Shown piece after piece: positions 11,283 to 22,475 of a stretch of DNA of 64,000 bases. The stretch lies in contig CM060734.1 of assembly GCA_030704615.1 (NCBI GenBank), forward strand, positions 33,744,042 through 33,808,041, written 5' to 3'. Position 1 is the first letter of the stretch. The number at the start of each line of letters is the position of its first letter. The translations under genes and the position numbers were made by a program. Origin of the DNA: Takakia lepidozioides (Eukaryota; Streptophyta; Takakiopsida; Takakiales; Takakiaceae). The notes beneath the pieces were generated by a model. It was not told where the DNA came from and made no database searches. It saw only the letters and a list, made by a program, of their open reading frames with translations.

Positions 11283-11690
11283 AATTTCGGCGCCGTTATT
11301 ACATGGAGTGCGGAAGCTTCAGCCGAGAATTTTGTTTCCGCAGGTCAATTTCGGCGCCGTTATTGGTTGCAATCCCCAGCCTTCAGCCGGGTATTTGGTT
11401 TCCGGACCCAATTTCGGCGCCGTTATCGCCTGCACTCTGGAGGATGCAGCCGGGTATTTGGTTGGCAGAGCCCAATTACTTTCACTGTTGTTGGCTTCAC
11501 TCCCGAGCCTTCAGCCCGCTATTTCTTTTCCTGTGCCCAATTACGGTGTCGTTATACCCAACCATCCTGCACTTCTGCAATAGTACTATCCACGGTTATA
11601 GGTCGCCATTGCGTTTTCGGAGTCTGCAAACCCGGATCCTAATTCCGCTTGCGTCTCTGCCTCTGGGATAATTTCGGTGCCGTTATTGCC
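11283..11690. repeat. Palindromic-motif group, right outer arm, variant half-site
   Basis: Clear copies are centred near 11291, 11355, 11418, 11547 and 11678, spacing 64, 63, 129 (2 x 64.5) and 131 (2 x 65.5) bp; a decayed copy may sit near 11483. The right half-site is consistently GTTATT instead of GAAATT, so these copies read AATTTCGGCGCCGTTATT. Spacers share CAGCCGGGTATTTGGTTTCC-like text, showing tandem origin. Confidence 0.8.
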
Positions 11691-11888
11691 CAGAATTCAG
11701 TTATTCTATGACCTGGCCTGGCGGTCCATGAGCCTGGGCTCCAAGTCATGAGCGTACACTGGTACTCATAAGCGGAGTGCTTCCAGCATGAGCGCGGAAA
11801 TCTTCGATTTTTGATTATTTTATAGTTTTTGGCCCGAAAAAAATCTGCCGAAATTCGAAGTGTGTTACTTTGCGGCTCATGGGTTAGC

Positions 11889-11950
11889 CATGCCCGCTCA
11901 TGAGCTCACCGCTCATGAGCTCATGGAATAGCAACCCCCGTTTCAACCTA
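11889..11950 (+). repeat. GCTCATGAGCTCA module, right copy, and candidate element end
   Basis: Two GCTCATGAGCTCA units are followed by TGGAATAGCAACCCCCGTTTCAACC. It parallels the module at 1504-1583 in the same order and orientation, about 10.4 kb away. Read inverted it begins GGTTGAAACGGGG, matching GGTTGAAACAGAG at 1571. Degenerate forms (CATGAGC, CTCATAAGC) occur from 11730 onward. Confidence 0.5.
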
Positions 11951-12890
11951 TGGCAGTAACCTTGTCGCTTGCCAACTAACTACCCTATCCTACCATCTCT
12001 GCTAATCTACCCTACGATCTGATATGATGACAAGCAGACAGTCATCATCTGAAAGCTTCTTGCTCTATACATTTCACTCCTTTGCCTCTTTATTTACAGA
12101 TAACCTGTACCACTGTCCACAAGCCGACGCCCTCATGCTGGCGATTGCATCAATCAACATGTGGTCAAGTCAGTAATCCCATTGCTGCCCGTCATCTGGC
12201 AGCAATTGCTTCTCCCACAAGTGCAGCTTTCAATAATCGCACATGAATGCAATGGCGGCAGTATCAGTTTGCACTCCCTGCCTCTGGCAGATGCTTGTCG
12301 TGATGGAGCTGCACCATCACTTTAACTAGCCTTTGATTGTGCCAGCAACCCCACCTTTCTATTCCCTGTCAGCATGTGGTTTCCCTTGCAAGTTCATCCT
12401 CCCTGTCATCGTGGTCATGAGAGTAACGACGGCACTGCCGCCCCTCCACCGAGCTGCTTCCCCGCAACTCCTACATCTTCAGAGGTCAATCACAGGCAGC
12501 ACCGCCTCAATGCCTTCATTACTTCTGTCAGTAGCACATGATATTACTTGCCCTTCATGAATCGTCCTGCAGCACTCCCTCTCTTCAAAACTATGAAACG
12601 ATTACTGCACCGCCTCCCTTCACCTGGCTTGAGCAAAATTACCTAGCTGTCCCCTGCACGATTATCCTCCAGCAAGCCCTAAGCTTCCTCGACCCGTGTT
12701 TCTATGGTAATCACAGCGATGAAAGCCATTCATCCTATGGATGAAAAAGGCGCATTTCATGACTTAGCCACATTTTGTCCTGGCAGCGCAATAGCATATT
12801 GTGCCCATGGATTTAACTGTAGGCATGGATACTTCCCTCCTTGTTATTAGCACCAGGGCTCTCTCTTTGTAGTAATGCCGAATCCTGATG
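11951..12890. other. Region without recognisable gene
   Basis: Only short ORFs in several frames. No motif copies, no repeat family shared with the rest of the window and no splice-consistent gene were seen. Confidence 0.4.
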
Positions 12891-13365
12891 CCAAACAATT
12901 GTTATCTATTTTTGGGTACTTTCCTGCTGCCACATCAGCAGTAACTTGTCAAAGTCACCCCAAACCACCCCACATCCACCCAACGAGCTAACTTACAGCA
13001 TTCAATATGTAAATTCAGGGCTGGGTCTGATGAGAGGGAAAAATAGGCTGAAATAGGTCGAAGAAGAAGGTGCCCTCACCACATTGTCCTCGACCTTGTG
13101 TCATGACCCATGGAGGATTTCACTGACCATGCACCCAAGAGGACCTCTTGTGTGTGCGAGGTGTGTGCTGCTTCCACAGGGAATTGTAGGCAATCTGGAG
13201 CTTGAAATCCGGCCCTCTTGGATGAATCTGGACCCACACTACTCCCTGCTCCTTCAGCTATCCATGCCTCTACACAAATCATGCATACATCCTTGCCTTG
13301 ATGCTAGCAGCTGACAATAACACTCTAGAATTGTTCCAGCAAACACCCCAACCCTACTTATCACA

Positions 13366-14151
13366 CTAGTTCCTATGCTGACTTGCGTCTGCTTCCAACA
13401 GGCATTCACCTTTTTTCCTGGATTGTTCCACCATTGGCTGGGGTCGAACCGTATTCATTCCAGAGCTTCTCCATATCTCTATTATCTGTTTTTCAATACT
13501 TTCCTGTCGACCACATTGGCAGTAAAATGTCAAAATCACTCCAACACCACCATAGATCCACCAACGAGCTAACTTGTAGAATTCAACATGAAAATTTAGG
13601 GACGACTCTGATAGCAGGGGAAACAGGGTGAAATATGTTGAAGAAGGTACCTTCATTAGCAGTGGCCTTGTTCTATCAATTGTGCTGCTGCCATTGCTGT
13701 TTCCGGTTGACCATCTACCCACTTGTAGCCGTTGTGCTATTGAAGAAGGTACCCCCCTTTCCCCCATCATTTGATCATAGGTCTCCAAAGCCTCCATACC
13801 ATGTCCCTGCTGTGCATACCCTGCAAGCATCGCGTTCCATGACACCACATTTGGTTCAGCCATAGTGTTGAAAACTCCCTTCGCATCCTTAATGCACCCA
13901 CATTTGGCATAGACGTCCACCAGGGGAGTATTCAGGATGACATCTGGTACAATTCCAGCTTTGACGATGTCACCATGGACCTCTTTGCCCTTTTCCAGAG
14001 GTCCTAGGCTTGCACACGCATTGCAAACATGCGGAAGTGTGATGTGGTTGGGCTTCACCCTTTTGCGCAACATTTGCTTATAGGTCGCCAAAGCATTCCT
14101 ACCACACCCATGTTTGGTAAATCCTGCCAACATTATATTCCACATGATCAA
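13366..14151 (-). pseudogene. PPR protein fragment, copy 1
   Basis: Minus-strand ORF starting MIMWNIMLAGFTKHG has about three consecutive PPR motifs: one around NALATYKQMLRKRVKPNHIT, a long-type motif around LEKGKEVHGDIVKAGIVPDV, and VVSWNAMLAGYAQQGHGMEAL. This is the L/S/P alternation of PLS-class organellar RNA-binding proteins. After about residue 135 the frame turns into unrelated sequence, and no start, targeting peptide or E/DYW tail is attached, so it is a fragment. Confidence 0.75.
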
Positions 14152-14157
14152 AGATCG

Positions 14158-14568
14158 CTAAGGCATTCTGTAGAAATCTTGGCGAGCATCCATGATGCTC
14201 CCGCACTTAACATACATGTTGACAAGGGTGTTGAGTAGAAAAAACATTTGGCATGAATCCACTTTGGATAATGTGAGTGTGCACCTGATTCCAGCTTCCA
14301 GACCTAGAGTCTTTGTCAGTCTGCCTGCCTCACAAAGCATCTTCACATGCCCCGCGGAAAAGGCATTGTGGACTCCCTCTCTTGATCCTCTTTCAGAAGC
14401 TGCGGTCATGGTTGAGGACGTGCCTGATTTTATCAACTGTGCCGCTGCAGCTATTGCCTTTAGTTGACCATCTACCCATTTAGGTTTCTTGTAGCTATTG
14501 ATCCACATGGAATCACAGGTAATCTGGAGCTTGAAGTCCGGCCCTCTTGGATGAATCTGGACCCACAC
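14158..14568 (-). pseudogene. PPR protein fragment, copy 2 (upstream part)
   Basis: Ends with LVNMYVKCGSIMDARQDFYRMP, the classic PPR 'MY.KCG...DA..F..M' signature, preceded by a degraded stretch. The frame stops inside the motif. Probably the upstream continuation of the same ancestral gene as 13366-14151. Confidence 0.55.
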
Positions 14569-14997
14569 TCTATCCCTTCTCCTTCAGCTATCCATGCCTC
14601 TGCACAAATCATGCATTCATCTTTGCCCTTGCTGCTAGCAGCTGACAATGACAACCTAGGAAACACCCAATCACACTAGTTCCTATGCTGAATTGCGTCT
14701 GCTACTCTCTGTCATCTAATAGGCATTCAACTTTTTGCCTCGATTGTTCCACCATTCACTGGGGTCAACAAAGTATTCATTCCACACCTTCTCCTCATCT
14801 CTGTTATCTGTTTTGGATACTTTCCTGCTGCCACATCGGCAGTTACTTGTCATAGTCATTTCAAACCACCACAGATCCTCCCAACGAGCTAACTTACAGA
14901 ATTCAATATGCATCTCAGGGCCGAGTCTGATGAGAGGGCAAAACAGGCTGAAATAGGTCGAAGAAGAAGGTGCCCTCACCACATTGTCCTTGACAAT

Positions 14998-15601
14998 TCA
15001 ATATGTAAATTCAGGGCCGAGTCTGATGAGAGGGAAAAACAGGCTGAAATAGGTCGAAGAAGAAGGTGCCCTCCCACATTCTCCAAGGCCTCCATTCTCC
15101 AAGGCCTCCATACCACGCCCCTGCTGTGCATACCCTGTAAGCATCGTGTTCCACGTGATGAAAGATCGTTGAGGCATTCTGTTGAACACTTGGTGAGCAT
15201 CCATGATGCTCCCGCATGTAACATACATGTTGATAAGGGTGTTGACTAGAAAAATATTTGGCGTGCACTTTGGATAATGTGAGTGTGCACCTGCTTTCTA
15301 GCTTCACTTGGCCTTTCATCTTGATGCACTTATGCAAGAGACAGACATACGTATCTGAATCTGCTGAAATGCCTCCTTGGTTTAAAGTCACTAGAGCCTC
15401 TTTCAGTCTCCCTGCCTCACAAAGCATCTTCACATGTCCATAAGTGCTAGAAGAGGCATTGTGGACTCCTCTCTTGATCCTCTTCCAGAAGTTGTGGTCA
15501 AGGTTGAGGTGCCTGACTTTATCAACTGTGCCGCTGCAGCTGCTGCCTTTGGCGATGCAACCATGCACCTCTTTGCATCTGGTAATCTGACAGGCATTCA
15601 C
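14998..15601 (-). pseudogene. PPR protein fragment, copy 2 (frameshifted)
   Basis: Two minus-strand frames share the coding trace: KCIKMKGQVKLESRCTLTLS in one, and MYVTCGSIMDAHQVFNRMPQ then MLTGYAQQGRGMEALE in the other. At least one frameshift and an internal repeat of the GGLGE-type sequence break the gene. Homologous to 14158-14568. Confidence 0.6.
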
Positions 15602-16672
15602 TTTGGTACAATTCCAGCTCTGAAGATGTCGCCATGTGGACCTCTTTCCCCTTTTCTAAAGCTGCCAGGGCACTGTTCAGATTGACATTTGGTACAATTC
15701 CAGCTTTGATGATATCCCCATGCACCTCTTGCCCTTCTCCAGGCCCCCTGCTAGGCTTGCACAAGCATTGCAAATGCACACAAACATGATGTGCTTCCTT
15801 TGCTCATAGGTCTCCAAAGCCTCCATTCCACATCCCTGTTGTGCATACCCTGCAAGCACATCATATCGCACTCCACGACACCACATCTCGTTCAGCCATA
15901 GTGTCGAACACTCCCTTTGCATCCTAGATGCACCCACATTTTGCAAACATGTTCACCAGGGTATTGTTCAGAATTGACATCTGGTACAATTCCAACTCGG
16001 AAGATGTCGCCATGCACATCTTTCCCCATTTCCAAAGCTGCCAGGGCAGTGTTCAGATTGACATTTGGCACAATTCCAGCTTTGATGATATCCCCATGCA
16101 CCTCTTGCCCTTCTCCAGGGCTGCCAGGCTTGCACAAGCATTGCAAATGCACACAAACATGATGTGCTTCCCCCATCATTTGCTGATAGGTCTCCAAAGC
16201 CTCCATCCCACGTCCCTGCCGTGCATACCCTCCAAGCATCGCACTCCATGACACCACATCTCGTTCAGCCATAGTGTCGAACACTCCCTTTGCATCCTAG
16301 ATGCACCCACATTTTGCAAACATGTTCACCAGGGTATTGTTCAGAATTGACATCTGGTACAATTCCAACTCTGAAGATGTCGCCATGGACATCTTTCCCC
16401 ATTTCCAAAGCTGCCAGGGCAGTGTTCAGATTGACATTTGGCACAATTCCAACTTTGATGATATCCCCATGCACCTCTTGCCCTTCTCCAAGCCGGCTAC
16501 CAGGCTTGCACAAGCATTGCAAATGCACACAAACATGATGTGCTTCCCCCATCATTTGCTCATAGGTCTCCCAAGCCTCCATCCCATTTTCCTGCCGTGC
16601 ATACCCTGCAAGCACATAATATCGCACTCCACGACACCACATCTCGTTCAGCCATAGTGTCGAACACTCCCT
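15522..16672 (-). pseudogene. Three tandem ~375-bp PPR modules
   Basis: The block carrying TCGTTCAGCCATAGTGTCGAACACTCC recurs near 15890, 16260 and 16645, giving modules of about 372 and 384 bp. Each encodes, on the minus strand, a PPR series such as MLGGYARQGRGMEALETYQ, then GEGQEVHGDIIKAGIVPNVN, then LGCKGSVRHYG. The modules are nearly identical, so the duplication is recent, but stops interrupt all copies. The last module is cut at about 16672 by the Ty3 sequence of E-1. Confidence 0.7.
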
Positions 16673-16890
16673 TTGCAATTCAGATGGCAGAGAAGAAGCG
16701 ACGGGGGTCTCCTATGCCTGAAAGGTTACCTCGATATCAGCCTCCAGAGGGCCTCACATATCCAGGTAGTGTTCAATCATCTCCGTCAACCAGTGAAAGA
16801 CCTCAGGCTCGTACACACAGTCCGCCACAAAACTCTCAACGTCAGAAAGGTGCTCGCTCACAAAGGTTGGCTAATCCCAATTAGTAAACC
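16673..16890 (+). pseudogene. 3' end of a Ty3 post-pol ORF (element E-1)
   Basis: The sequence from QMAEKKRRGSPMPERLPRYQ onward is nearly the same as the C terminus of the 49200-50729 ORF. It is the only part left of the body of E-1; everything 5' is missing. The junction with the PPR module lies in a shared TTTGCA. A purine-rich tract (GAGAGGGGAAGGGGTAA, 16909-16925) follows, the polypurine tract before the 3' LTR. Confidence 0.75.
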
Positions 16891-16925
16891 ATGAGGACAC
16901 GGCTTTTTGAGAGGGGAAGGGGTAA

Positions 16926-17947
16926 TGTTAGAGGACTGTCTGAGACTTAGACACTTATACGGGATCTGTGGGGTACCCTTAATTTTTGCACAGACTGAGA
17001 CCAACAGGAGCCTAAGGGGTGACAGCAGTGCACTTTAGAAGGGGGTTACACAGCCCGTCACAGTCCGACAGAGCCCGACACAGCCAACACAATCGTCACA
17101 GTCTGACACAGCCCGACACAGCCAACACAGTCGTCACAGTCCGACTCAGCCCGACACAGCCGACACAGCCCGACACAACCACATAGCCACACAGTCAGTC
17201 ACAGCCCAACACAGTCGTACAGCCAGTCACAGCCCGTCACAGTTTCACACAGCCAGTCACAGCTTGACACAGCTGTCACGACCATAGGGAACAGATAGTA
17301 GGACAGGGAACGACTGTGGGGAACAACACCTGCGAATGGAACATGTTAGTTCACGGATGACGGTTAGTGAGGGAAACGGTTAGAACAACGGGTAGGAAGA
17401 TAAAGCCAGGAGCAAGGACTGGAAAAGTATCGATTCTTGGATCACTTCTGGGGGGAATCACTTCTTGGAGGAACTTTGGACATCACTGGGGAAAATGAGG
17501 AGAGAGCGTATCTCTGAGCAGAAAGAGGGAGAGCACGGAGTAGGAGGAGGATCTGTTGATGCTTAATGAATGCATGCAGTAGAATTGTAATGTAGAGCAG
17601 ATTAGAGACTCCATGGCTTGAGCCTGATACTTGATAGATATTAATCTGATACACACTTCATACTCACACTGTGTAGAGAGATCTGAGTGAAGCTGTGGAA
17701 TGAATGGATGAGTTGATGGAATCCGATAGAATGATGAAGCAAACTGATACTTAATTACCAACAGTAAGGTAACTAGCTAACATGAATGCGGGAAGGAAAA
17801 CAAATAGGAAACACCCCCATGATACACTAGCTGTAGGTCATGACTGATTGTTCTGAGCGGGCTGAGTACTTAGAGATTTCCAACTCTTCTATCTTGGAGT
17901 TTCCGCCTCGGATAGCAAAGGGATGAGTGAGTAAAAGCCGCGCGACA
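16926..17947 (+). mobile_element. LTR of E-1 (3' LTR)
   Basis: Begins TGTTAGAGGACTGTCTG and ends GCGCGACA, about 1022 bp. The first 350 bp include a CACAGCC/GTCACAGCC-rich simple repeat. It abuts E-2 post-pol sequence at 17948, so E-1 inserted into E-2; the matching left flank is lost. Confidence 0.85.
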
Positions 17948-18970
17948 CACCCTCACTGTGTGAAGAGCCTTGCTCTTCCGTTGCAGTGGTTTCGGTCTCA
18001 AACACTCCCATCTTCTTTCTTTCCCGAGCATCAAGTATGCAAGAATCAAGAATTATTTGAGCAATGATTGGGCCAGACACTATGATAGGAGACTTTGCGG
18101 CAGTGCCCTGTAATCTTTTCATCTCTTCTACCAGTGCGTTGTACATTATGTCCGCCCATGCTACCTTTTCTCCTCTCAGGGCTTTGAGTATTTCCTCTGT
18201 GAAGGATCTGCTCAAATACTGTTGGTTCTGTTTCATGGCAAACAGAACGTTCAATACCTGGCCTACCTCCCTTAGCCCTGGGTAGACGGCCTTGGTACAA
18301 GCGTAACCCTGAGTTTCAAGAAACTCCCTTCTTGGAATAAGTCCCCTATTTGCAGTCTTGCCCTATGCTCCTCCACATGCACCTGACCTGATGGCAATTC
18401 AAACAATTGCTGTAGGTATAGGGGAGTAATTTCTAATTCAACTCCTTTCACCATTGTTGCTCCTGTCCTAGGCTCAAAGTTCTGCAAGAATTGTAACATG
18501 TACTGCCTATGGTGCAATGTCCAATCTTTGCTTTGCAATCCTTCTAATCGCAGCTCCTTCAGTAACTGTACCACCTGTGGGGTAGCAATCGTTTGTTTCT
18601 GCAGGATTGTGGTGCTTTTCACCCTGATTTCTTCCATTTCTCTCACTCTCTTCATTCTAGACCCACAGAAAGGTTTTGGCTGTAACAATTGAAGAAATGC
18701 CTGCAGGGCACAAAGCATAAACGTATGGTTGCCACAAAAAGCTATGGGTAATTTCTTGTAAGCGTGCGGGGCTTGCAAGCATCGATTAAGAGAAAAGATC
18801 CGCTCTGTTCTTCCGTCCCTATGCCACTGCGTAAGTAATATTGCGAGCGTATAGTCTGTTAGTTTCCTCCATAGCTTCAAAGCTATAGCATTGATGGTTT
18901 GTCCCGTCGAGACGCCCGTTACTTGGAACGACGCCGACTCTTGCGCTTAAAATCCCTCCAATTTCTTGAT
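17948..18970 (-). pseudogene. Post-pol ORF of E-2, N-terminal part
   Basis: Frame 18880-18272 (KLWRKLTDYTLAILLTQW...) is nearly identical to 52969-52370 in E-B. The frame continues upstream to about 18970 (ESASFQVTGVSTGQTINAIA). It then shifts to 18254-17948 (LSRSFTEEILKALRGEKVAW). Truncated by the E-1 LTR. Unrecognised product; Tat/Athila elements often carry extra ORFs after pol, which is the only comparison offered. Confidence 0.6.
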
Positions 18971-19766
18971 CCTGCTTCTGGCTTATGATTGGCTGTAACC
19001 GCTGTGACTGGATTTTAGATTTAATTTTCTTTAGTGGACTTTCCCTGTTGGACTGTTCACTAGGACAACACATGTGACAAGAATTTCGCTTTTCTGTACT
19101 TGCCGTTTGTTCCGTTGCCTTTTTTCCGTATTCATTAATGGGCCCGCCATTCATCCGAATTGACGTGCTAAGTAGGTATTTTGACGGCCATTCTTGTCCT
19201 CTTTCTTGATGACACCTGTTCTTGCACTTCCTTCTCAGCTGTGTGTCGCGCCCTGACTTCCACGTGTCCATTTCTAAATTGGCTTCCGTCCTTTCTTCCG
19301 CCGGCCATTTCCCTGAAGTTATCCTGCGTCCACCTGTCACTGATTCTATGGATTGTGTAACCCTAGTAGGCTGTGTTGAGCTGTGACAGGCTGTGTCATA
19401 CTGTGGTACGCTCTGATAGGCTGTGTTGCACTGTGGTAAGCTGTGATAGGTTGTGACACGCTGTGGTATGTTGTGATAGGCTGTGTTGCGCCGTGCTGGG
19501 CTGTGATAGGTTGTGTTGCGCCGTGCTGGGCTGTGATATGCTGTGTCGCGCCGTGATGGGCTATGATATGCTGCGTCGCGCCGTGCTGGGCTGTGATATG
19601 CTGTGTTGCGCCGTGCTGGGCTTTGATATGCTGTGTCGCGCCGTGATGGGCTGTGATAGGCTGTGTCACGCCGGGATGGGCTGTGATAGGTTGTGTCGCG
19701 CCGGGATGGGCAGTGATAGGCTATGTCACGCCTTGATGGGCTGTGATAGGCTGTGTCGCGCTTGTT
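18957..19766 (-). repeat. 30-bp tandem repeats and basic tail at the pol C terminus, E-2
   Basis: About 14 units of a 30-bp repeat (19440-19755) encode, in element sense, (R)RDTAYHSPA-like decapeptides. They are followed by a basic, Cys-containing tail (19340-18957). In E-2 the repeats are frame-shifted relative to one another. Similar repeats occur in E-B and E-young with different copy numbers. Confidence 0.7.
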
Positions 19767-20990
19767 CTACCCGCCCTGGTCATATATGCTCGGCCTAGCG
19801 ACAAGTGCTCCATACTCCGTTGGTATCACTGGCGCAGCCCGTGACTGCTTTTGCGTTTCAACATGCAAATCATGCTGCAATGGTTTGTCATGGATACCAC
19901 TGTACCCCTTCAACTTATTGGCATTGACTCTTCCCAGCATCTCTTTGTTAATGGTTTGTAACATGGCGGTGTTGTTATCATACATCTTCTGTATGACATA
20001 AGGTCCTTTCCATGGTGATTTAAGCTTAGAAGCTTTAATCTTCTCCTTCTTCTGCAACCAGGGAACCAAATCTCCCGTCTTAAAAGTCTTTATCTTGCCT
20101 TCATCAAACTGTTCCTTTCTCTTCATCTGAATTCTGGTCATGTTATCAGCTGCATCAGCATGTATTTCTTCCACATGGTATAATTCATGTTTCCTGACCT
20201 TAATTGAATCTTGCAATTCCATTATCTTTCCCCATTCCGTTCTCATGGTAGGTAACAGGAATTCCACTGGAAGTAAAGCTTCCATACCATAAACTAATTG
20301 GAATGGTGTATATTTAGTGGTGACTTTATATGAAGTCTTGTATGACCACAAAGCTATCAGCAACTTTGTATCCCAATCCGTTCTGTTTGCATTGACTATC
20401 TTAGCCAAGATAGTACATAGTATTTTGTTGGTAGCCTTTGCCTGCCCATTACCCTGTGGTTAATATGTTGTACTCTTCCTATGCACAATCATGAACTCTT
20501 TAGTCAATAATTCAATGGTCTCATTAATGAAGTGACTTCCCAGATCACTGATAAATTCCAAGGGACAACCAAATCGTGTAAGTATGTTCTCATACATGAA
20601 CCTTGCTGTGGACTTGGCTGTGTTGTCCCTCAAAGCTTTAGCTTCCACCCACTTCGTAGTATAATCAATGGCTGTAATTATGTACCTGTTCTGTGTATTC
20701 TTGGCTGGTGGGTTAATTGGTCCAACAAAGTCTAGTCCCCATTTCTGAAATGGTTCTGTAGGCATTGTAGGATGCAAAGCCATCTTCCCAGATCTCTGCA
20801 AAGGTCCTAGCCTCTGACATTCATCAGAACTCTGACAATACTTGTGTACATCTTTGAACAAAGTAGGCCACCGGTAACCTGCATGTAGTATCTTCCTACT
20901 GGTAGTCTCTTCTCCAAAATGACCTCCTGCCACTCATTTATGAACTTCCTCAAAAACTTTATTAACTTCATGGTGGTATAAGCATCGCAC
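19767..20990 (-). pseudogene. Integrase of E-2
   Basis: The HHCC finger region lies near 20980-20810, DFVGPINPP (catalytic Asp) near 20730, SDLGSHF (second Asp) near 20550, and GNGQAKATNKIL at about 20440-20420, where the catalytic Glu of the family appears as Lys. Stops at 20460 and a small insertion around 20985-21000 (repeated ATGGAGTGCG in element sense) break the frame. The same insertion is in E-3. Confidence 0.75.
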
Positions 20991-22463
20991 TCCATCGCAC
21001 TCCATCTGGTCCTAGCTTATACATTCTGCTCCCTACCATAGTGTAAGGTAGAGCCTTGATAGCAATTCTCTTTCTCTGCTCCTTTCCATAACTTGGTGGG
21101 CACTGACCATGAGCAAGGTAGTATCTGATTGGCCACTGCCAATCTAACCAGTCATCTGCACTTCCCTCCACCTCCACTGCAAATAGACTCGCATCTGGTA
21201 ATTGATCATCTACTCCCGTGGCTGGTTCTCCTATTGATAACCGTGACAAGTGATCCGCCACAAGATGCAGCCTCCCAGGCTTGTAAACAACCTCGAACTC
21301 AAACTCGTGCAAGATTATCAACCATCTTGCTATTCTTCTGCTTATCAGAGGTTTGTTTACCAGGTATATCAGAGCCTGGTGATCCACATAGAACATAAAC
21401 TTCTTGCCCAACAGGTAATGCCTGAATTTCTTCACTGCATAGATCATTGCCAATGCTTCTCTTTCCGTTGTGCTATAATTTCTTTCGGCATTGTTCATCA
21501 ATCGGCTAGCATAGTACACAGGTGAATCTATCCTTCTTGTAACATTTTGGGCTAACACTCCTCCTAGTGCTTCTCCAGAAGCATCACAGTGAACATGAAA
21601 TATTTCTTGCCAGTGAGGATTAATCAGCACAGGTGTAGTTGTTACTGACAATGTAAGTTCCTCAAAAGCCTGTTGACATTCAGGTGTCCATGCAAACACT
21701 GCATCTTTCTTCAGAAGTTTGCTCAATGGTGCTGCTATCTGTGCATACCGTCTGACAAATCTTCTATAATAGCTGGTTTGTCCAAGGAATCTCCTTAGAC
21801 TCTTAACATTCACTGGTGGTGGAGAGGCTTTAATGGCCTCAATTTTCCTGGGATCCACAAGAAGTCCCCTCTTACACACAATGTGTCCCAGAAGCACCCC
21901 TGAGTTCACACAGAAAGTACACTTCTCTGGATTCAGGCCCAGACCTCTCATCCTGCATCTGGCCAGACATAACTCTAATTATGCAAGTGCTCATTCTTAG
22001 AGCTGTACACACTGAAATCATCCAAGAATACCTGCATGAAATCATCCAGATACTCATGAAAAGATTCACTTATCACTCTCTGGAAGGTTGCTGGTGCATT
22101 ACAAAGTCCAAAGGGCATGACTTTGTATGCATAAGCACCCAAGTCTGTGATGAAAGCTGTCTTTCCTTGGTCTTCTTCTGCCACTTGCACTTGATTATAA
22201 CCACTGAAGCCATCCATGAATGAGTACATCTCATGGCCTGCCACAGTGTCCAATACTGCTTCTGTGAATGGCAAAGGGAAAGGATCTTTCTTCGTACAAG
22301 CATTCAGCTTCTTGTAGTTCACACAAACTCTTAGTTTACCATTCTTCTTGGGAACTATCACAATGGGTGACAACCAAGTTGTATACTCTATTGGGTATAT
22401 AAACTTAGCCTCAGCCAACTTCTTGATCTCTTCTCCAACCTTCTGTGCATAGTTGGGATTCAT
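20968..22463 (-). pseudogene. Reverse transcriptase and RNase H of E-2
   Basis: 22463-21975 holds the RT palm (SPIVIVPKKNGKLRVCVNYKKLN, given here by position 22370-22300) and the catalytic FLDDF. 21951-20968 holds the thumb/connection and RNase H (DASGEALGG, TEREALAMIYAVKKF, DHQAL). The frame breaks at 21952-21974. Polymerises and degrades element RNA/DNA when intact. Confidence 0.8.
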
Positions 22464-22475
22464 TCTGTACCTTGT

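Larger units (their letters stand above)
12890..15600. repeat. Direct duplication of a ~1.33-kb segment with PPR gene fragments
   Basis: Matching landmarks are offset by about 1.33 kb: the TAATCTGGAGCTTGAA(A/G)TCCGG block at 13190 and 14520, the GATTGTTCCACCATT block at about 13424 and 14743, and the GTCTGATGAGAGGG block at 13025, 14925 and 15020. The last block is itself tandemly doubled with a period near 90 bp (14899-15078). Both copies carry minus-strand PPR fragments. Confidence 0.6.

Noticed and set aside
19463-19798. Plus-strand Cys-rich ORF (repeated CDRLCCAVLG), and similar ones at 39009 and 53589
   Set aside because: Antisense reading of the 30-bp Pol repeats; the sense frame is explained by the retrotransposon.
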